A stretch of DNA of 64,000 nucleotides, taken from the NCBI GenBank assembly GCA_016713125.1, contig JADJPT010000019.1, forward strand, positions 19,776 through 83,775, read 5' to 3'. Within the stretch, counting starts at the first letter, position 1, and every line of letters begins with the position of its first letter. Source of the DNA: Betaproteobacteria bacterium (GTDB taxonomy: Bacteria; Pseudomonadota; Gammaproteobacteria; Burkholderiales; SG8-39). A model generated the notes under the pieces. The model was not told the DNA's origin. It searched no databases and was given only the letters and a program-made list of their open reading frames with translations. This document shows, one piece after another, positions 49,384-57,736 of this stretch. The translations under genes and the position numbers were made by a program.

Positions 49384-49911
49384 TCAGTCCCGCGAAGTCA
49401 GAAGCCCCAACGCCGACTCGATCGCCGCATCGGCCAAGCGATCGAGTTCATCGGCGGTGCGGTTCTGGATCGGATGCGCCACGTAGACGATGGCCGGCTC
49501 GAAGCCCATCGCCGCCGATTGCGTGTTCACCGCGTCGGTGAAACCGGTGGTGACCACCGACACCCCGGGGATGCCGCGCGAATCCAGGTTCATGAGGTCG
49601 TGCAGACTGCACGACGTGCAGGACCCTCAGTCGGAGAGCGCGATCAGGACGACGTCGGCTTCCTCGGCGACCTTGTGCAGGATCTCCGGGGTCGCGACCT
49701 TCGCGTTGGTCGGCTTGCCGAAGCGCGCGGTCCTGATCTTTCTCTCATGCAGGCGCATCTCGACGCGATCGAGGAACTCCTTGGTTCGCGTCTTGCCGAT
49801 GTCGAACAGGCCCACGGTCAGCCCTTCGAGCGAACCCGGCGGCTTGAGGCGCGGTCGCTTGAGCGGCGAGGTCTCGGGGGTGGGGTCGCGCATCCATTGC
49901 GTGCCGGTCAT
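49384..49911 (-). CDS. UGSC-family selenoprotein 2 (in-frame UGA = Sec95)
   Basis: This 175-residue protein has an in-frame TGA at 49627-49629 that would be selenocysteine 95. The N-terminal part ends ADVVLIALSD; the continuation is Sec-GSCTSCSLHDLMNLDSR, then GIPGVSVVTTGFTDAVN, and the protein ends at TCRD-like LLTSRD before the true stop. The pattern Sec-Gly-Ser-Cys-x-Ser-Cys is the same as in the first copy, and the hairpin 11 nt downstream is identical. The start ATG overlaps the partner-2 stop (ATGA), so the two are translated together. Downstream, its stop is 29 bp from selC on the opposite strand. The reaction is unknown. Confidence 0.88.
49597..49629 (-). promoter_or_regulatory. SECIS element of UGSC selenoprotein 2
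   Basis: The TGA is at 49627-49629; after 11 nt the coding strand has the same 19-nt hairpin as in selenoprotein 1 (7-bp stem GTCGTGC/GCACGAC, loop AGTCT, 49615-49597). The sequence between UGA and hairpin differs at several places from the first copy, so the hairpin is the conserved element. Confidence 0.85.
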
Positions 49912-51350
49912 GGCTTGATCTCCTTGGTGACGGGTTGCAGTTCGAAACGGTTGCGTCCGGCAATCCAGCCCGGAAGGATCGCCGAGAACAGCCCGGCCGG
50001 GCCGCCGGCCCGCACGATCATCAGGCCGTCCTCGAAAAATTTTGGCACCGCCTCGCCGGCCTGCGCGGCGGGGATGCCTTCGCCCACGCCCTGCGCGCCG
50101 GCAATCAGCTCGCTGCCCGGGCGCACGGTGGCGGCGAGGATCTCGCTCTGGATGCGCCCGCGATCCCAGCCGGCCGCGGCGAAGATCGCGTAATGCTCGG
50201 GCGAGAGCACGAGGATGGCACGCTGCACCTGGGCAGTCTTGGGGTGGCCGATGGCGTTCAGCCCCATCGCCAGCGAACGCGCCAACTGTTCGGGCGCGCG
50301 CGACTTCTGGTCGACGAAGCCCTGCACGCCCTCGCCCTGGAACAGCGTGACGGTGGAGACGCCGCGCGCGAAGCCGCGCGCCACCGACAGCGGCTCCCAG
50401 CCCGGATCGGATTCGTCCTCGGCGAAGCAGAAGGTGTACTTGCCCGGTCCGCCCAGCGTGGCGCGATCGGCCTCTCCCGGACGGCCGCCGCCCACGTTGC
50501 GCACGATCAGCTGCAGCGCCCGGCCGATGGTGGCGTTGGCGCGGTTGCCCTGGCCCAGCGCGTTGAGCCCTGAGTTCATGCCGATGCGCCGGGCCGCCGG
50601 TCCGTTGACGATGATGATGGGCGAGGAGAAATACGTCGTCGCGAGCAGGCCGTGCAGGGTGAACTCGGGTTCCAGCGCGGCTTCGAGGGCCGCCAGCACC
50701 ACCGGCATGTACTCGGGCTTGCAGCCGGCCATCACCGCATTGATGGCGACCTTCTCCACCGTGCACTCGGCCAGGTTGGGCGGGATGCGCCCGACCACTT
50801 CGCCGGGGCTGCGCGTGGTTCCCTGCAGCATGCGGATGATGCGCACGTCGGTGGGCGGCACCACCGGCAGCCCATCGCTCCAGCCGCGTTCGTAGCAGGC
50901 TTCGCCCGGGTCGTCGTATGCGCCGAATTCGATCTTGCGCGAGCGCAGGCCCGGGTCGCCGTAGCGCACCTGCAGATGCTCGGCCAGGCCGGGCTCGACG
51001 CTGCGCGATCCGCAGCCCGGCCGCAATGTCGGCAGCCCCTCGCCGAGATCGGCGATACCGCTGACCCTGCGCCACTCGGCGACGTCCCAGCCTTCGGTGC
51101 GCGCAGTCTCAATGCCGTTCTCGAAGCGGATCAGGGTCGGAACGATTTCGATGCCGTGGCCGAACGCCTGGCCCAGTTCGCGGTCATCGACCACGACGGC
51201 CCCGAGCTGCGCGGGAAAGTCCGGATCGTCCTGCGAGTAGACCCTGAACCCCGCGTCGCCTGCCGCAAGCGTGCGGATCACCGGCTCGACCAGCCTGCAG
51301 GTCGGGCAATCGCGCTTGGCGAATACCGCCAATTTGGCGCCGCCGCTCAT
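49908..51350 (-). CDS. UGSC partner protein 2 with N-terminal thioredoxin domain
   Basis: This 480-residue protein is a fusion. Residues 1 to about 90 are a thioredoxin-like domain (KLAVFAKRDCPTCRLVEPVI) with Cys15-x-x-Cys18 and the cis-proline region EIVPTLIRFENG. The remaining part is a paralogue of UGSC partner 1 with GWSDGLPVVPPTDV, AVMAGCKPEYMPVVLAALEA, GNRANATIGRALQLIV, LGGPGKYTFCFAEDESDP and GGPAGLFSAILPGW. The stop overlaps the start of UGSC selenoprotein 2 (ATGA). The fused thioredoxin suggests that electrons pass from NADPH through the nearby reductase and this domain to the Sec/Cys pair. That chain is inference. The start is the ATG at 51350; a GTG two codons earlier is possible. 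Confidence 0.78.
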   Translation of the reverse strand: MSGGAKLAVFAKRDCPTCRLVEPVIRTLAAGDAGFRVYSQDDPDFPAQLGAVVVDDRELGQAFGHGIEIVPTLIRFENGIETARTEGWDVAEWRRVSGIADLGEGLPTLRPGCGSRSVEPGLAEHLQVRYGDPGLRSRKIEFGAYDDPGEACYERGWSDGLPVVPPTDVRIIRMLQGTTRSPGEVVGRIPPNLAECTVEKVAINAVMAGCKPEYMPVVLAALEAALEPEFTLHGLLATTYFSSPIIIVNGPAARRIGMNSGLNALGQGNRANATIGRALQLIVRNVGGGRPGEADRATLGGPGKYTFCFAEDESDPGWEPLSVARGFARGVSTVTLFQGEGVQGFVDQKSRAPEQLARSLAMGLNAIGHPKTAQVQRAILVLSPEHYAIFAAAGWDRGRIQSEILAATVRPGSELIAGAQGVGEGIPAAQAGEAVPKFFEDGLMIVRAGGPAGLFSAILPGWIAGRNRFELQPVTKEIKP

Positions 51351-51582
51351 GCCCACGCCCCGGCAGGCGCGCTTGCGCCCCCGGCCCCGACCGGCACTCC
51401 GACCCTGAGCAATCCACTCGTGGCAAGCATCGCGCTTTCCTCCCCGACAGCCGCCAGCTTAGCGCATCGTCCTGGCTGCATGGCGCCGGGCCGCGAAACC
51501 GCCCACGTTGCGACGGCAATCTCCGCTAGACTCGTCGCGAGGCGCGCAGACGCCCCCGTCCACGGACCCAAAGGAGACACGC

Positions 51583-52554
51583 ATGCCCCCCACACTGCCG
51601 CCCCGGCTCGCCTCCCTCGCTGCCGCCCTGCTGCTGGCCGGAAGCGCGCTCGCGCAGAGCTACGCCACCAAACCCGTGCGCATCGTCGTGCCCTATCCGC
51701 CGGGCGGCGCAGGCGACCTGTCGACGCGCGCGTTTGCCGAACGCTTCAGCGCGAAGATCGGCCAGAGCGTGATCGTCGAGAACATGCCCGGTGCCAGCCA
51801 GATCATCGGCGGCCAGGCTGTGGCCAAGGCTGCGCCCGACGGCTACACCATGGTGCTGGCCAGCCCCACCAGCATGGTGCTGAACCCCGCGCTGAGGAAG
51901 AGCCTGCCCTACGCGCCTGAGCGCATGACGCTGATCTCGAAGCTGTTCACCGCACCGCTGTTCGTGATCGTCAGCGGCAAGCTGCCGGTGAACACGCTGC
52001 CCGAGCTGGTCGCCTACATGAAGGCGCGACCGGGCGAACTGAACTACGGTTCGATCGGCGAGGGCTCGGCCACGCACCTGGCCACTGCGCTGTTCGCACA
52101 GCTGACCGGCACGCAGATGAAGCACATTCCCTACAAGGGCAGCGCCGGCATCAATCCCGATCTGATGAGCGGCGTGCTGCAGATGCACTTCGACCCGGGC
52201 GCCGGCACGCTGGCCCTGGTGCGCGACGGGCGCCTCAAGGCCCTGGCCGTGACCGGCGCGAAACGCTCCCCCACCCTGCCCAACGTGCCCACGGCGATCG
52301 AGGCCGGGGTGGCGGGCTACGAGGTGGTGTCCTGGTGGGGACTGGCCGCGCCCGAGGGCGTGCCGCCCGCGCTGGCGAAGCAGATTGCCGCGGCCGTGGC
52401 CCAGGCGCTGACCGACCCTGCGCTGAAGGATGTCGCCCTGAAGTTCAACATCGAGTATGAGGCGACCACGCCGGAGCAGTTCACCGCATTCGTGCAGGCC
52501 GAGAAGCAGCGCTGGGGCCAGGTGATCCAGACCCTGGGCCTGAAACCGGAGTAG
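51583..52554 (+). CDS. Bug-family tripartite tricarboxylate transporter substrate-binding protein
   Basis: This is a 323-residue periplasmic receptor, the third of the Bug family in the window. The signal peptide MPPTLPPRLASLAAALLLAG ends near residue 24 (SALAQ). The mature part begins YATKPVRIVVPYPPGGAGDL, with VENMPGASQIIGGQAVAKAA and PDGYTMVLASPTSMVLNP. The start has an AAGGAG site. It is divergent from the UGSC partner 2 gene (232 bp apart) and lies 5 bp upstream of a carotenoid-oxygenase-family gene, with which it is probably co-transcribed. Confidence 0.92.
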   Translation: MPPTLPPRLASLAAALLLAGSALAQSYATKPVRIVVPYPPGGAGDLSTRAFAERFSAKIGQSVIVENMPGASQIIGGQAVAKAAPDGYTMVLASPTSMVLNPALRKSLPYAPERMTLISKLFTAPLFVIVSGKLPVNTLPELVAYMKARPGELNYGSIGEGSATHLATALFAQLTGTQMKHIPYKGSAGINPDLMSGVLQMHFDPGAGTLALVRDGRLKALAVTGAKRSPTLPNVPTAIEAGVAGYEVVSWWGLAAPEGVPPALAKQIAAAVAQALTDPALKDVALKFNIEYEATTPEQFTAFVQAEKQRWGQVIQTLGLKPE

Positions 52555-52559
52555 CGGCC

Positions 52560-54047
52560 ATGCAGGACGGCGTCGTCGACCCGGGTGCGATCTTCGGCGA
52601 GGAGGACGCGCGCATCCTCGCCACGCTGGATGTGGAACGCTACAACCGCGAGAGCGTGTACGCGCACCCGGGCTTCCGGCCGGTGCGCGCCGAGCATACA
52701 CATGCGCCGGTGCGGGTGGCCGCCGGGGCGTTGCCCGCCGACCTGGAAGGCGTGTACCTGCGCAACGGCACCAACGTGCAGTTCTTACCTGCGCACGCCG
52801 CGCTACGAGTACGAACAGGCCGCCGGGCGCAAGGTGTTCCCGGGCTACGGCGACATGGCCTGCAGCGGCGCCGCAGGCCTGGAACGCATCCGGCTGATCA
52901 AGCGCAAGCAGGCCGAGGGGCGCATCCCGAAGTGGTCTTCGCTGCAGGCCAACCCGGCCTCGACCTCGGTTCAGTACCACCACGGCAGGCTGTACTGCCT
53001 GCAGGGCAGCGGCTGGCCCTTCGTGCTCGATGCGCGCTTCGAGAACGACCGGCTGATGCTCGACGGCACCGGGCGGCTGCAATCCTGGGACGGACGGCTG
53101 ACCAGCCCGTTTTCAGCACATCCGCGCGTCGACCCGGTCAACGGCGACTTCTACAACATCGCCGTCGACGGCGGCTCGCGCAGCCTGTGGATGTCGAAGC
53201 TGGCGAACGGCGAACTCGCCGCGCACGTGAAGATCGACACCGTTGCCGCGGACCGCGACCTGCCGGGCACCATCCACGACTATTTCCTGACCGAGCACTA
53301 CCTGGTGATCCCGGACGTCTCGTTGCGCTACGCCGAGCGCCACATCCTCGGGCCCGGCGGCAGCTTCTGGCACTTCGAGCCGTCCTTCAAGCTGCGCTGG
53401 GGCGTGCTGCCGCGCGACTTCAAGCCCGGCGACACGGTGCAGTGGTTCGAGACCGGCGCGGCCGGCATGGTCTGGCACGTGGTCAACGCCTGGGAGGAGC
53501 CGGACCGGACGGGAAGCCGTGCATCCAGCTGTACGCCCCGGTGTTCGCCGATTACCCGGCCAACGTGCCCATCCACACGCCCGAGGAGCCGCATGCTCAC
53601 CTCACGCACTGGACGCTGGACCTCACGAGCGGCAGGGTCGTCGAGGAGCGGCGCCTGCTCGAACACGGCTACGAGCGCCCCAGCCTGAACCTGGATTACG
53701 TGGGCAGGCGCAGCCGCTACGCCTACCTGCTTGACGAGGAAGCCGACGGCTACATGGGCAAGGGCGTCCTGAAGTACGACCTGATCGCACAGAAGGAGGC
53801 CGGCTACTTCAGCTACGGCGAATTCCACGGCGGCGAGGCCCTGTTCGTGCCGCGCGCCCACCCCGGGGCCGAGGACGACGGCTACCTGCTGGACCTGCTG
53901 ATGGCCGGCGACTCTGCCCAGCTGCTGGTGCTGGACGCGGCCACGCTGAGCGAAGTCGCACGCCTGCAACTGCCCGCGCGTGTGCCCTTCGGCGTGCATG
54001 CCTGCTGGCTGGACGCGCACAAGCTGCAGGCGATGCGCCAGGGCTGA
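52560..54047 (+). CDS. Carotenoid oxygenase/lignostilbene dioxygenase-family protein (two frameshifts)
   Basis: This is a 490-residue-class protein of the RPE65/carotenoid-cleavage family, which uses a four-histidine iron site to cleave C=C bonds. Parts with likely iron His are VQYHHGRLYCLQGSGWP, GTIHDYFLTEHYLVIPDV, GMVWHVVNAWEEP and PFGVHACWLDAHKLQ. Two frame breaks occur: an extra T near 52785-52786 (QF-to-YLRTPRYEY) and a missing G near 53502 (NAWEEP-to-GPDGKPCIQ). Both look like base-calling indels. A stilbene- or styrene-like substrate is conceivable given the Bug receptor next to it, but is not demonstrated. Confidence 0.82.
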   Translation: MQDGVVDPGAIFGEEDARILATLDVERYNRESVYAHPGFRPVRAEHTHAPVRVAAGALPADLEGVYLRNGTNVQFLPAHAALRVRTGRRAQGVPGLRRHGLQRRRRPGTHPADQAQAGRGAHPEVVFAAGQPGLDLGSVPPRQAVLPAGQRLALRARCALRERPADARRHRAAAILGRTADQPVFSTSARRPGQRRLLQHRRRRRLAQPVDVEAGERRTRRAREDRHRCRGPRPAGHHPRLFPDRALPGDPGRLVALRRAPHPRARRQLLALRAVLQAALGRAAARLQARRHGAVVRDRRGRHGLARGQRLGGAGPDGKPCIQLYAPVFADYPANVPIHTPEEPHAHLTHWTLDLTSGRVVEERRLLEHGYERPSLNLDYVGRRSRYAYLLDEEADGYMGKGVLKYDLIAQKEAGYFSYGEFHGGEALFVPRAHPGAEDDGYLLDLLMAGDSAQLLVLDAATLSEVARLQLPARVPFGVHACWLDAHKLQAMRQG

Positions 54048-54113
54048 ACGTCCTTTGCCGGGCGGGGCGCCGCTGCGTATGATGGCGGCCGCCAGACCCA
54101 AGGAACTCCGCCC

Positions 54114-54593
54114 GTGCGCAATCCCTTCAACCGCAACGCCGCCTCCCCCAGCCTCGAGCGCCTGCGCGACCTGTCGCTGTTCGTCGACCTCTCGCAGTCC
54201 GAACTGCGCCTGGTCGACACGCTGATGCACCAGCGCACCTACCTGGCCAACGAGGTGATCTTCGACGAAGGGGAAGAAGGGCACGCCATCTACATCGTGC
54301 TCGACGGCGAGGTGGCGATCACGCGCCAGGTACAGGGCGAGACCAGCGAGATCGCGCGCCTGGGCGTCGGCACCTTCTTCGGCGAACTCGCTCTGCTCGA
54401 CGGCGCGCCACGCTCGGCCGACGCACGCGCCGTGCGCGAGTCGAAGCTGGCGGTGTTCTTCCGCGAGGATTTCCTCGAACTGCTCGACACCCACGGGCGC
54501 ATCGCCTCGAAGATCGCCCGGCAGCTGGCGCGCCACATCGGCAGCCGCATGCGCGAGATGGCGCTGGCCGTCGGCGCCCACCAGCACCTGTGA
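54114..54593 (+). CDS. Stand-alone cyclic-nucleotide-binding domain protein
   Basis: This 159-residue protein has a CRP-like beta-roll sensor domain with no DNA-binding helix-turn-helix. The domain runs from LRDLSLFVDLSQSELRLVDT to GTFFGELALLDGAPRSADAR; the phosphate-binding cassette is recognisable as FFGELALLDGAPRSA. It starts at a GTG with an AGGAA upstream, and its stop overlaps the AI-2E permease start by one base. It may tune the activity of that membrane protein, but this is inferred only from coupling. Confidence 0.85.
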   Translation: MRNPFNRNAASPSLERLRDLSLFVDLSQSELRLVDTLMHQRTYLANEVIFDEGEEGHAIYIVLDGEVAITRQVQGETSEIARLGVGTFFGELALLDGAPRSADARAVRESKLAVFFREDFLELLDTHGRIASKIARQLARHIGSRMREMALAVGAHQHL

Positions 54594-55723
54594 TGTCCGT
54601 CTCCGCCAGTGAGGCAAGGCCGGCCGGCTCGGGGCCGGTGGTGTGGTCCGCGATCATCGGCACCACCTGCCTGCTGCTGTTCTTCCTGCAGAAGCTGCTG
54701 TGGCTGGTGGTGCCGGCGCTGCTTGCGCTGATCCTGTACTACCTGCTCTACCCGCTGATGAACCGGCTGATCTTCCGTGGCGTAAGCCGCGATTCGGCCG
54801 CCGCGGTGATCATGCTCTGGTTCCTCGCGCTCATGTCGGCGGGCGGGCTGATGCTGGCACCCTGGCTCACACAACGCTTCGCCAGTGCGAACGCCTCGGT
54901 GACGCGCTATATCCAGGGCGGACTGAAACTGCTCGACCAGTCGCTGCGCGCGCTGGAGACGGCCTGGGAGCCACTGGCCAACGCCAACCTGGCCACCACC
55001 GTGGCGCAGCGCCTGCAGAATGCCGGCGGGCATTTCGCCGAGTACATCGAACCGGTGGCGATGGGCGTGATGGTCTGGGCGCCCTCGCTGCTGCTGGCCC
55101 CCTTCCTGGCCTTCTTCTTCCTGCGCGACGGCCAGCGCTTCAAGCGCTTCCTCAGCGAGGCCGTGCCCAACGCCATCTTCGAACGCTCGCTGAACCTGCT
55201 GAATGAAGTGGATCGCACGCTGCGCGCCTACTTCATCGGCCTGATGAAGCTCACGGTGCTCGACACCATCACCCTGGCCGCGGGACTCGCGCTGCTCAAC
55301 ATACCGGGCGCCCTGGCGCTGGGCTTCATCTGCGCGGTGCTGGCCTGGATCCCCTACGTGGGCACCATCGCAGGCGGCCTGCTGGTGGTGCTGGTGGCCG
55401 CCACCGACTTCCCCGCCGACCCGGTCATGGCCTACCGCGCCATCGCGCTGTTCGCGGTCGCGCGCATGCTGGACGACTTCGTCTACATGCCCATCACCAT
55501 CGGCAAGAGCCTGCGCATGCATCCGCTGATCACGGTGCTGATGATCTTCGTCGGCGGCGCCATCGCCGGGGTCTCGGGCCTGATGCTGGTGCTGCCGCTG
55601 CTCGGCGTGGTCATGGTGTTCGGCAAGACGGTGGGCGCCATCGTCACCGACGACCGCCTGGTCGCGCGCTACCGGCACGGCCGCGAACTGCGGCGCAAGG
55701 CGGCGAGCAACGACCTGGTCTAG
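54593..55723 (+). CDS. AI-2E family transporter
   Basis: This 376-residue inner-membrane protein belongs to the AI-2E/PerM family, whose members export small molecules or sodium. About eight hydrophobic helices are seen. The family signature is in LGFICAVLAWIPYVGTIAGG (about residue 240), and ALFAVARMLDDFVYMPITIG follows near 285. The start is the ATG that overlaps the previous stop; a GTG one codon earlier is also in frame. It is followed by the glycine riboswitch leader after about 55 bp. Confidence 0.88.
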   Translation: MSVSASEARPAGSGPVVWSAIIGTTCLLLFFLQKLLWLVVPALLALILYYLLYPLMNRLIFRGVSRDSAAAVIMLWFLALMSAGGLMLAPWLTQRFASANASVTRYIQGGLKLLDQSLRALETAWEPLANANLATTVAQRLQNAGGHFAEYIEPVAMGVMVWAPSLLLAPFLAFFFLRDGQRFKRFLSEAVPNAIFERSLNLLNEVDRTLRAYFIGLMKLTVLDTITLAAGLALLNIPGALALGFICAVLAWIPYVGTIAGGLLVVLVAATDFPADPVMAYRAIALFAVARMLDDFVYMPITIGKSLRMHPLITVLMIFVGGAIAGVSGLMLVLPLLGVVMVFGKTVGAIVTDDRLVARYRHGRELRRKAASNDLV

Positions 55724-55777
55724 ACGCAGCCGCGCATGCCGCAGCGAGGCCGGCGGCTGTCCGCCCTGGCCGGACGT

Positions 55778-55806
55778 TTGACAAAGGGTGTGCACGGCCA
55801 TAGAGT
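55778..55806 (+). promoter_or_regulatory. Sigma-70 promoter of the gcv operon
   Basis: TTGACA at 55778-55783 and TAGAGT at 55801-55806 are separated by 17 bases. The transcript would start near 55813, just before the glycine riboswitch. Confidence 0.7.
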
Positions 55807-55814
55807 CCTGCGCA

Positions 55815-56062
55815 TCCGACCGGGAGAGAGTCACTGAATCCGAGTGACCGCCGAAGGCGCAAGACCCGCAAACTCTCAGGCAAAAGGACCGGCGGACGGT
55901 TGCATCGGAAGTGCGTGCCGGTGCACCGATACTCTGGAGAGCCGTTGTCCCGCCTGATGATTCTCTCGGGCAGGTCAGCCACCGAAGGGGCGCGCAGCAG
56001 GAAGGGTGTCCGTTTGCGGCACCGCCCGCTGTAATCTCTCAGGTACCAAGGACAGAGGGGTG
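55815..56062 (+). ncRNA. Tandem glycine riboswitch
   Basis: Two glycine aptamers lie in series in the gcv leader. The first has GGGAGAGAG at 55822, CCGAAGG, then ACTCTCAGGCAAAAGGAC. The second has CCACCGAAGGGG, then AATCTCTCAGGTACCAAGG and ACAGAGGGG ending near 56060. This is the usual arrangement that switches gcvTHP on when glycine is plentiful. It ends about 80 nt before a terminator-like stem. Confidence 0.93.
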
Positions 56063-56139
56063 ATGCAGGTCACTGATTCAGGTGACCGGAAACGTCGACG
56101 AACGATCACTCGTCGGCGTCCCGGACAGCCGCTTGGATC

Positions 56140-56161
56140 AGGGGCCGCGTCGCCCCTTTTT
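56140..56161 (+). terminator. Terminator-like hairpin of the riboswitch expression platform
   Basis: AGGGGC and GCCCCT pair around CGCGTC and a run of five T residues follows (56157-56161). It lies between the aptamers and the gcvT start, so ligand-bound antitermination is plausible; control of translation is the alternative. Confidence 0.6.
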
Positions 56162-56180
56162 CATTGCTGCCGGAGGATGT

Positions 56181-57293
56181 GTGCAGAGCACCCCGTTGAA
56201 GATGACCCCGTTGAATGCCGCGCATCGTGCCCTGGGCGCGCACATGGTCGATTTTGGCGGCTGGGACATGCCCGTCAACTACGGCTCCCAGATCGAGGAG
56301 CATCTTGCCGTGCGCCAGGCGGCCGGCATGTTCGACGTCTCGCACATGCTGGCGATCGACCTGCACGGCGTTCACGCGCGCAGCCTCCTCAGCCGTGCGC
56401 TGGCCAACGATGTGGCGAAGCTGGCGACTCCCGGCAAGGCGCTCTACGCCTGCATGCTGAATGAGGCCGGCGGCGTGATCGACGACCTCATCGCCTACTA
56501 CTTCCGCGAGGACATGTTCCGTCTGGTGGTCAACGCCGGCACCGCTGACGGCGATCTGCGCTGGCTGACGGAACTGAATGCCCGCTTCGACTCGGGCGTG
56601 ACGATCCAGCCACGACGGGATTTCGCCATGATCGCCGTGCAGGGTCCGCAGGCGCGCGAACGCGTGTGGCAGGTCTGGCCGGAGACACGCGCCGCAACCG
56701 AGGCGCTCAAGGCCTTCAACGGTGCGCAGGTCGGCGGCGAGTTCGCCGACGGCATGATCGCGCGCACCGGCTACACCGGGGAGGACGGATTCGAACTGGT
56801 GTTCCCGGCCCCGCAGGCCGAGTCGATATGGAATCGCCTGGTTGCCGTCGGCGTGAGGCCCTGCGGCCTGGGTGCGCGCGACACGCTGCGTCTCGAGGCC
56901 GGCATGAATCTGTACGGGCAGGACATGGACGACCAGGTGTCTCCGCTGGATGCGGGCCTTGCCTGGACGGTGGATCTGAAGGGAGACCGCGAGTTCGTCG
57001 GCAAGGCCGCCCTGATGGCGCGACCGCAGGCACGGCAGTTCACGGGACTCCTGCTGATCGACAAAGGCGGCGTCCTGCGCAGCCACCAGAAGGTCGTGAC
57101 GCCTTCGGGCGAAGGCGAGATCACCAGCGGCACCTTCTCGCCCACGCTGCGCCAGTCCATTGCGCTGGCGCGCATTCCGCTGGGCATCGAGCCCGGGGCG
57201 ACGGTCCACGTCAATGTGCGCGACAGGCAACTGGCGGCCCGGGTCGTGAAGCTGCCTTTCGTGCGCAACGGAAAAAGCCTGCTGCCGGCCTGA
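56181..57293 (+). CDS. gcvT: Glycine cleavage system T protein (aminomethyltransferase)
   Basis: The T protein transfers the one-carbon unit from aminomethyl-lipoyl-GcvH to tetrahydrofolate, giving methylene-THF and ammonia. The 370-residue protein has MTPLNAAHRALGAHMVDFGG near the N-terminus, then EEHLAVRQAAGMFDVSHM, DLIAYYFREDMFRLVVNAGT and GYTGEDGFELVFPAPQAESI. The start is a GTG at 56181 preceded by CGGAGG; the ATG at 56202 is an alternative. It is the first gene of gcvTHP and is under the glycine riboswitch. It makes the same product as the sarcosine-oxidase folate reaction. Confidence 0.96.
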   Translation: MQSTPLKMTPLNAAHRALGAHMVDFGGWDMPVNYGSQIEEHLAVRQAAGMFDVSHMLAIDLHGVHARSLLSRALANDVAKLATPGKALYACMLNEAGGVIDDLIAYYFREDMFRLVVNAGTADGDLRWLTELNARFDSGVTIQPRRDFAMIAVQGPQARERVWQVWPETRAATEALKAFNGAQVGGEFADGMIARTGYTGEDGFELVFPAPQAESIWNRLVAVGVRPCGLGARDTLRLEAGMNLYGQDMDDQVSPLDAGLAWTVDLKGDREFVGKAALMARPQARQFTGLLLIDKGGVLRSHQKVVTPSGEGEITSGTFSPTLRQSIALARIPLGIEPGATVHVNVRDRQLAARVVKLPFVRNGKSLLPA

Positions 57294-57342
57294 GCGCCGC
57301 CGGCCATCCCAACATCGAAACGAATCCCTCACGGAGACCGCA

Positions 57343-57726
57343 ATGAGCAACCCGGACAACCTGAAGTACACCGCTTCGCACGAATGGGTGCGCGTCGACG
57401 CCGACGGCAGCTTTGCAGTCGGCATTACCGATCATGCGCAGGAGGCGCTCGGCGATGTGGTGTTCATCGAACTGCCTGAAGTGGGTCGCCGGTACGCGCA
57501 AGGCGAAGCCTGCGCGGTGATCGAGTCGGTCAAGGCGGCCACCGACATATTCATGCCGGTGTCCGGTGAAGTCGTGGCGGTCAACACCGCGCTGACCGAC
57601 ACGCCGCAGGATGTGAATGGCGACGCCTACGCGGCATGGATGTTCCGCATCAAGCCCGACAACGCCGCCGATACCGCCACGCTGCTGGACGCCGCCGGCT
57701 ACGCCGACGTGGCGAGCGACCACTGA
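57343..57726 (+). CDS. gcvH: Glycine cleavage system H protein
   Basis: GcvH shuttles the aminomethyl group on a lipoyl arm between the P, T and L proteins. The 127-residue protein has LKYTASHEWVRVDADGSFAV and the lipoylation lysine 64 in VIESVKAATDIFMPVSGEVV. Length is normal. It is 49 bp after gcvT and 10 bp before gcvP. The lipoyl dehydrogenase L subunit is not in the window. Confidence 0.97.
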   Translation: MSNPDNLKYTASHEWVRVDADGSFAVGITDHAQEALGDVVFIELPEVGRRYAQGEACAVIESVKAATDIFMPVSGEVVAVNTALTDTPQDVNGDAYAAWMFRIKPDNAADTATLLDAAGYADVASDH

Positions 57727-57736
57727 GCCGCCGCTC

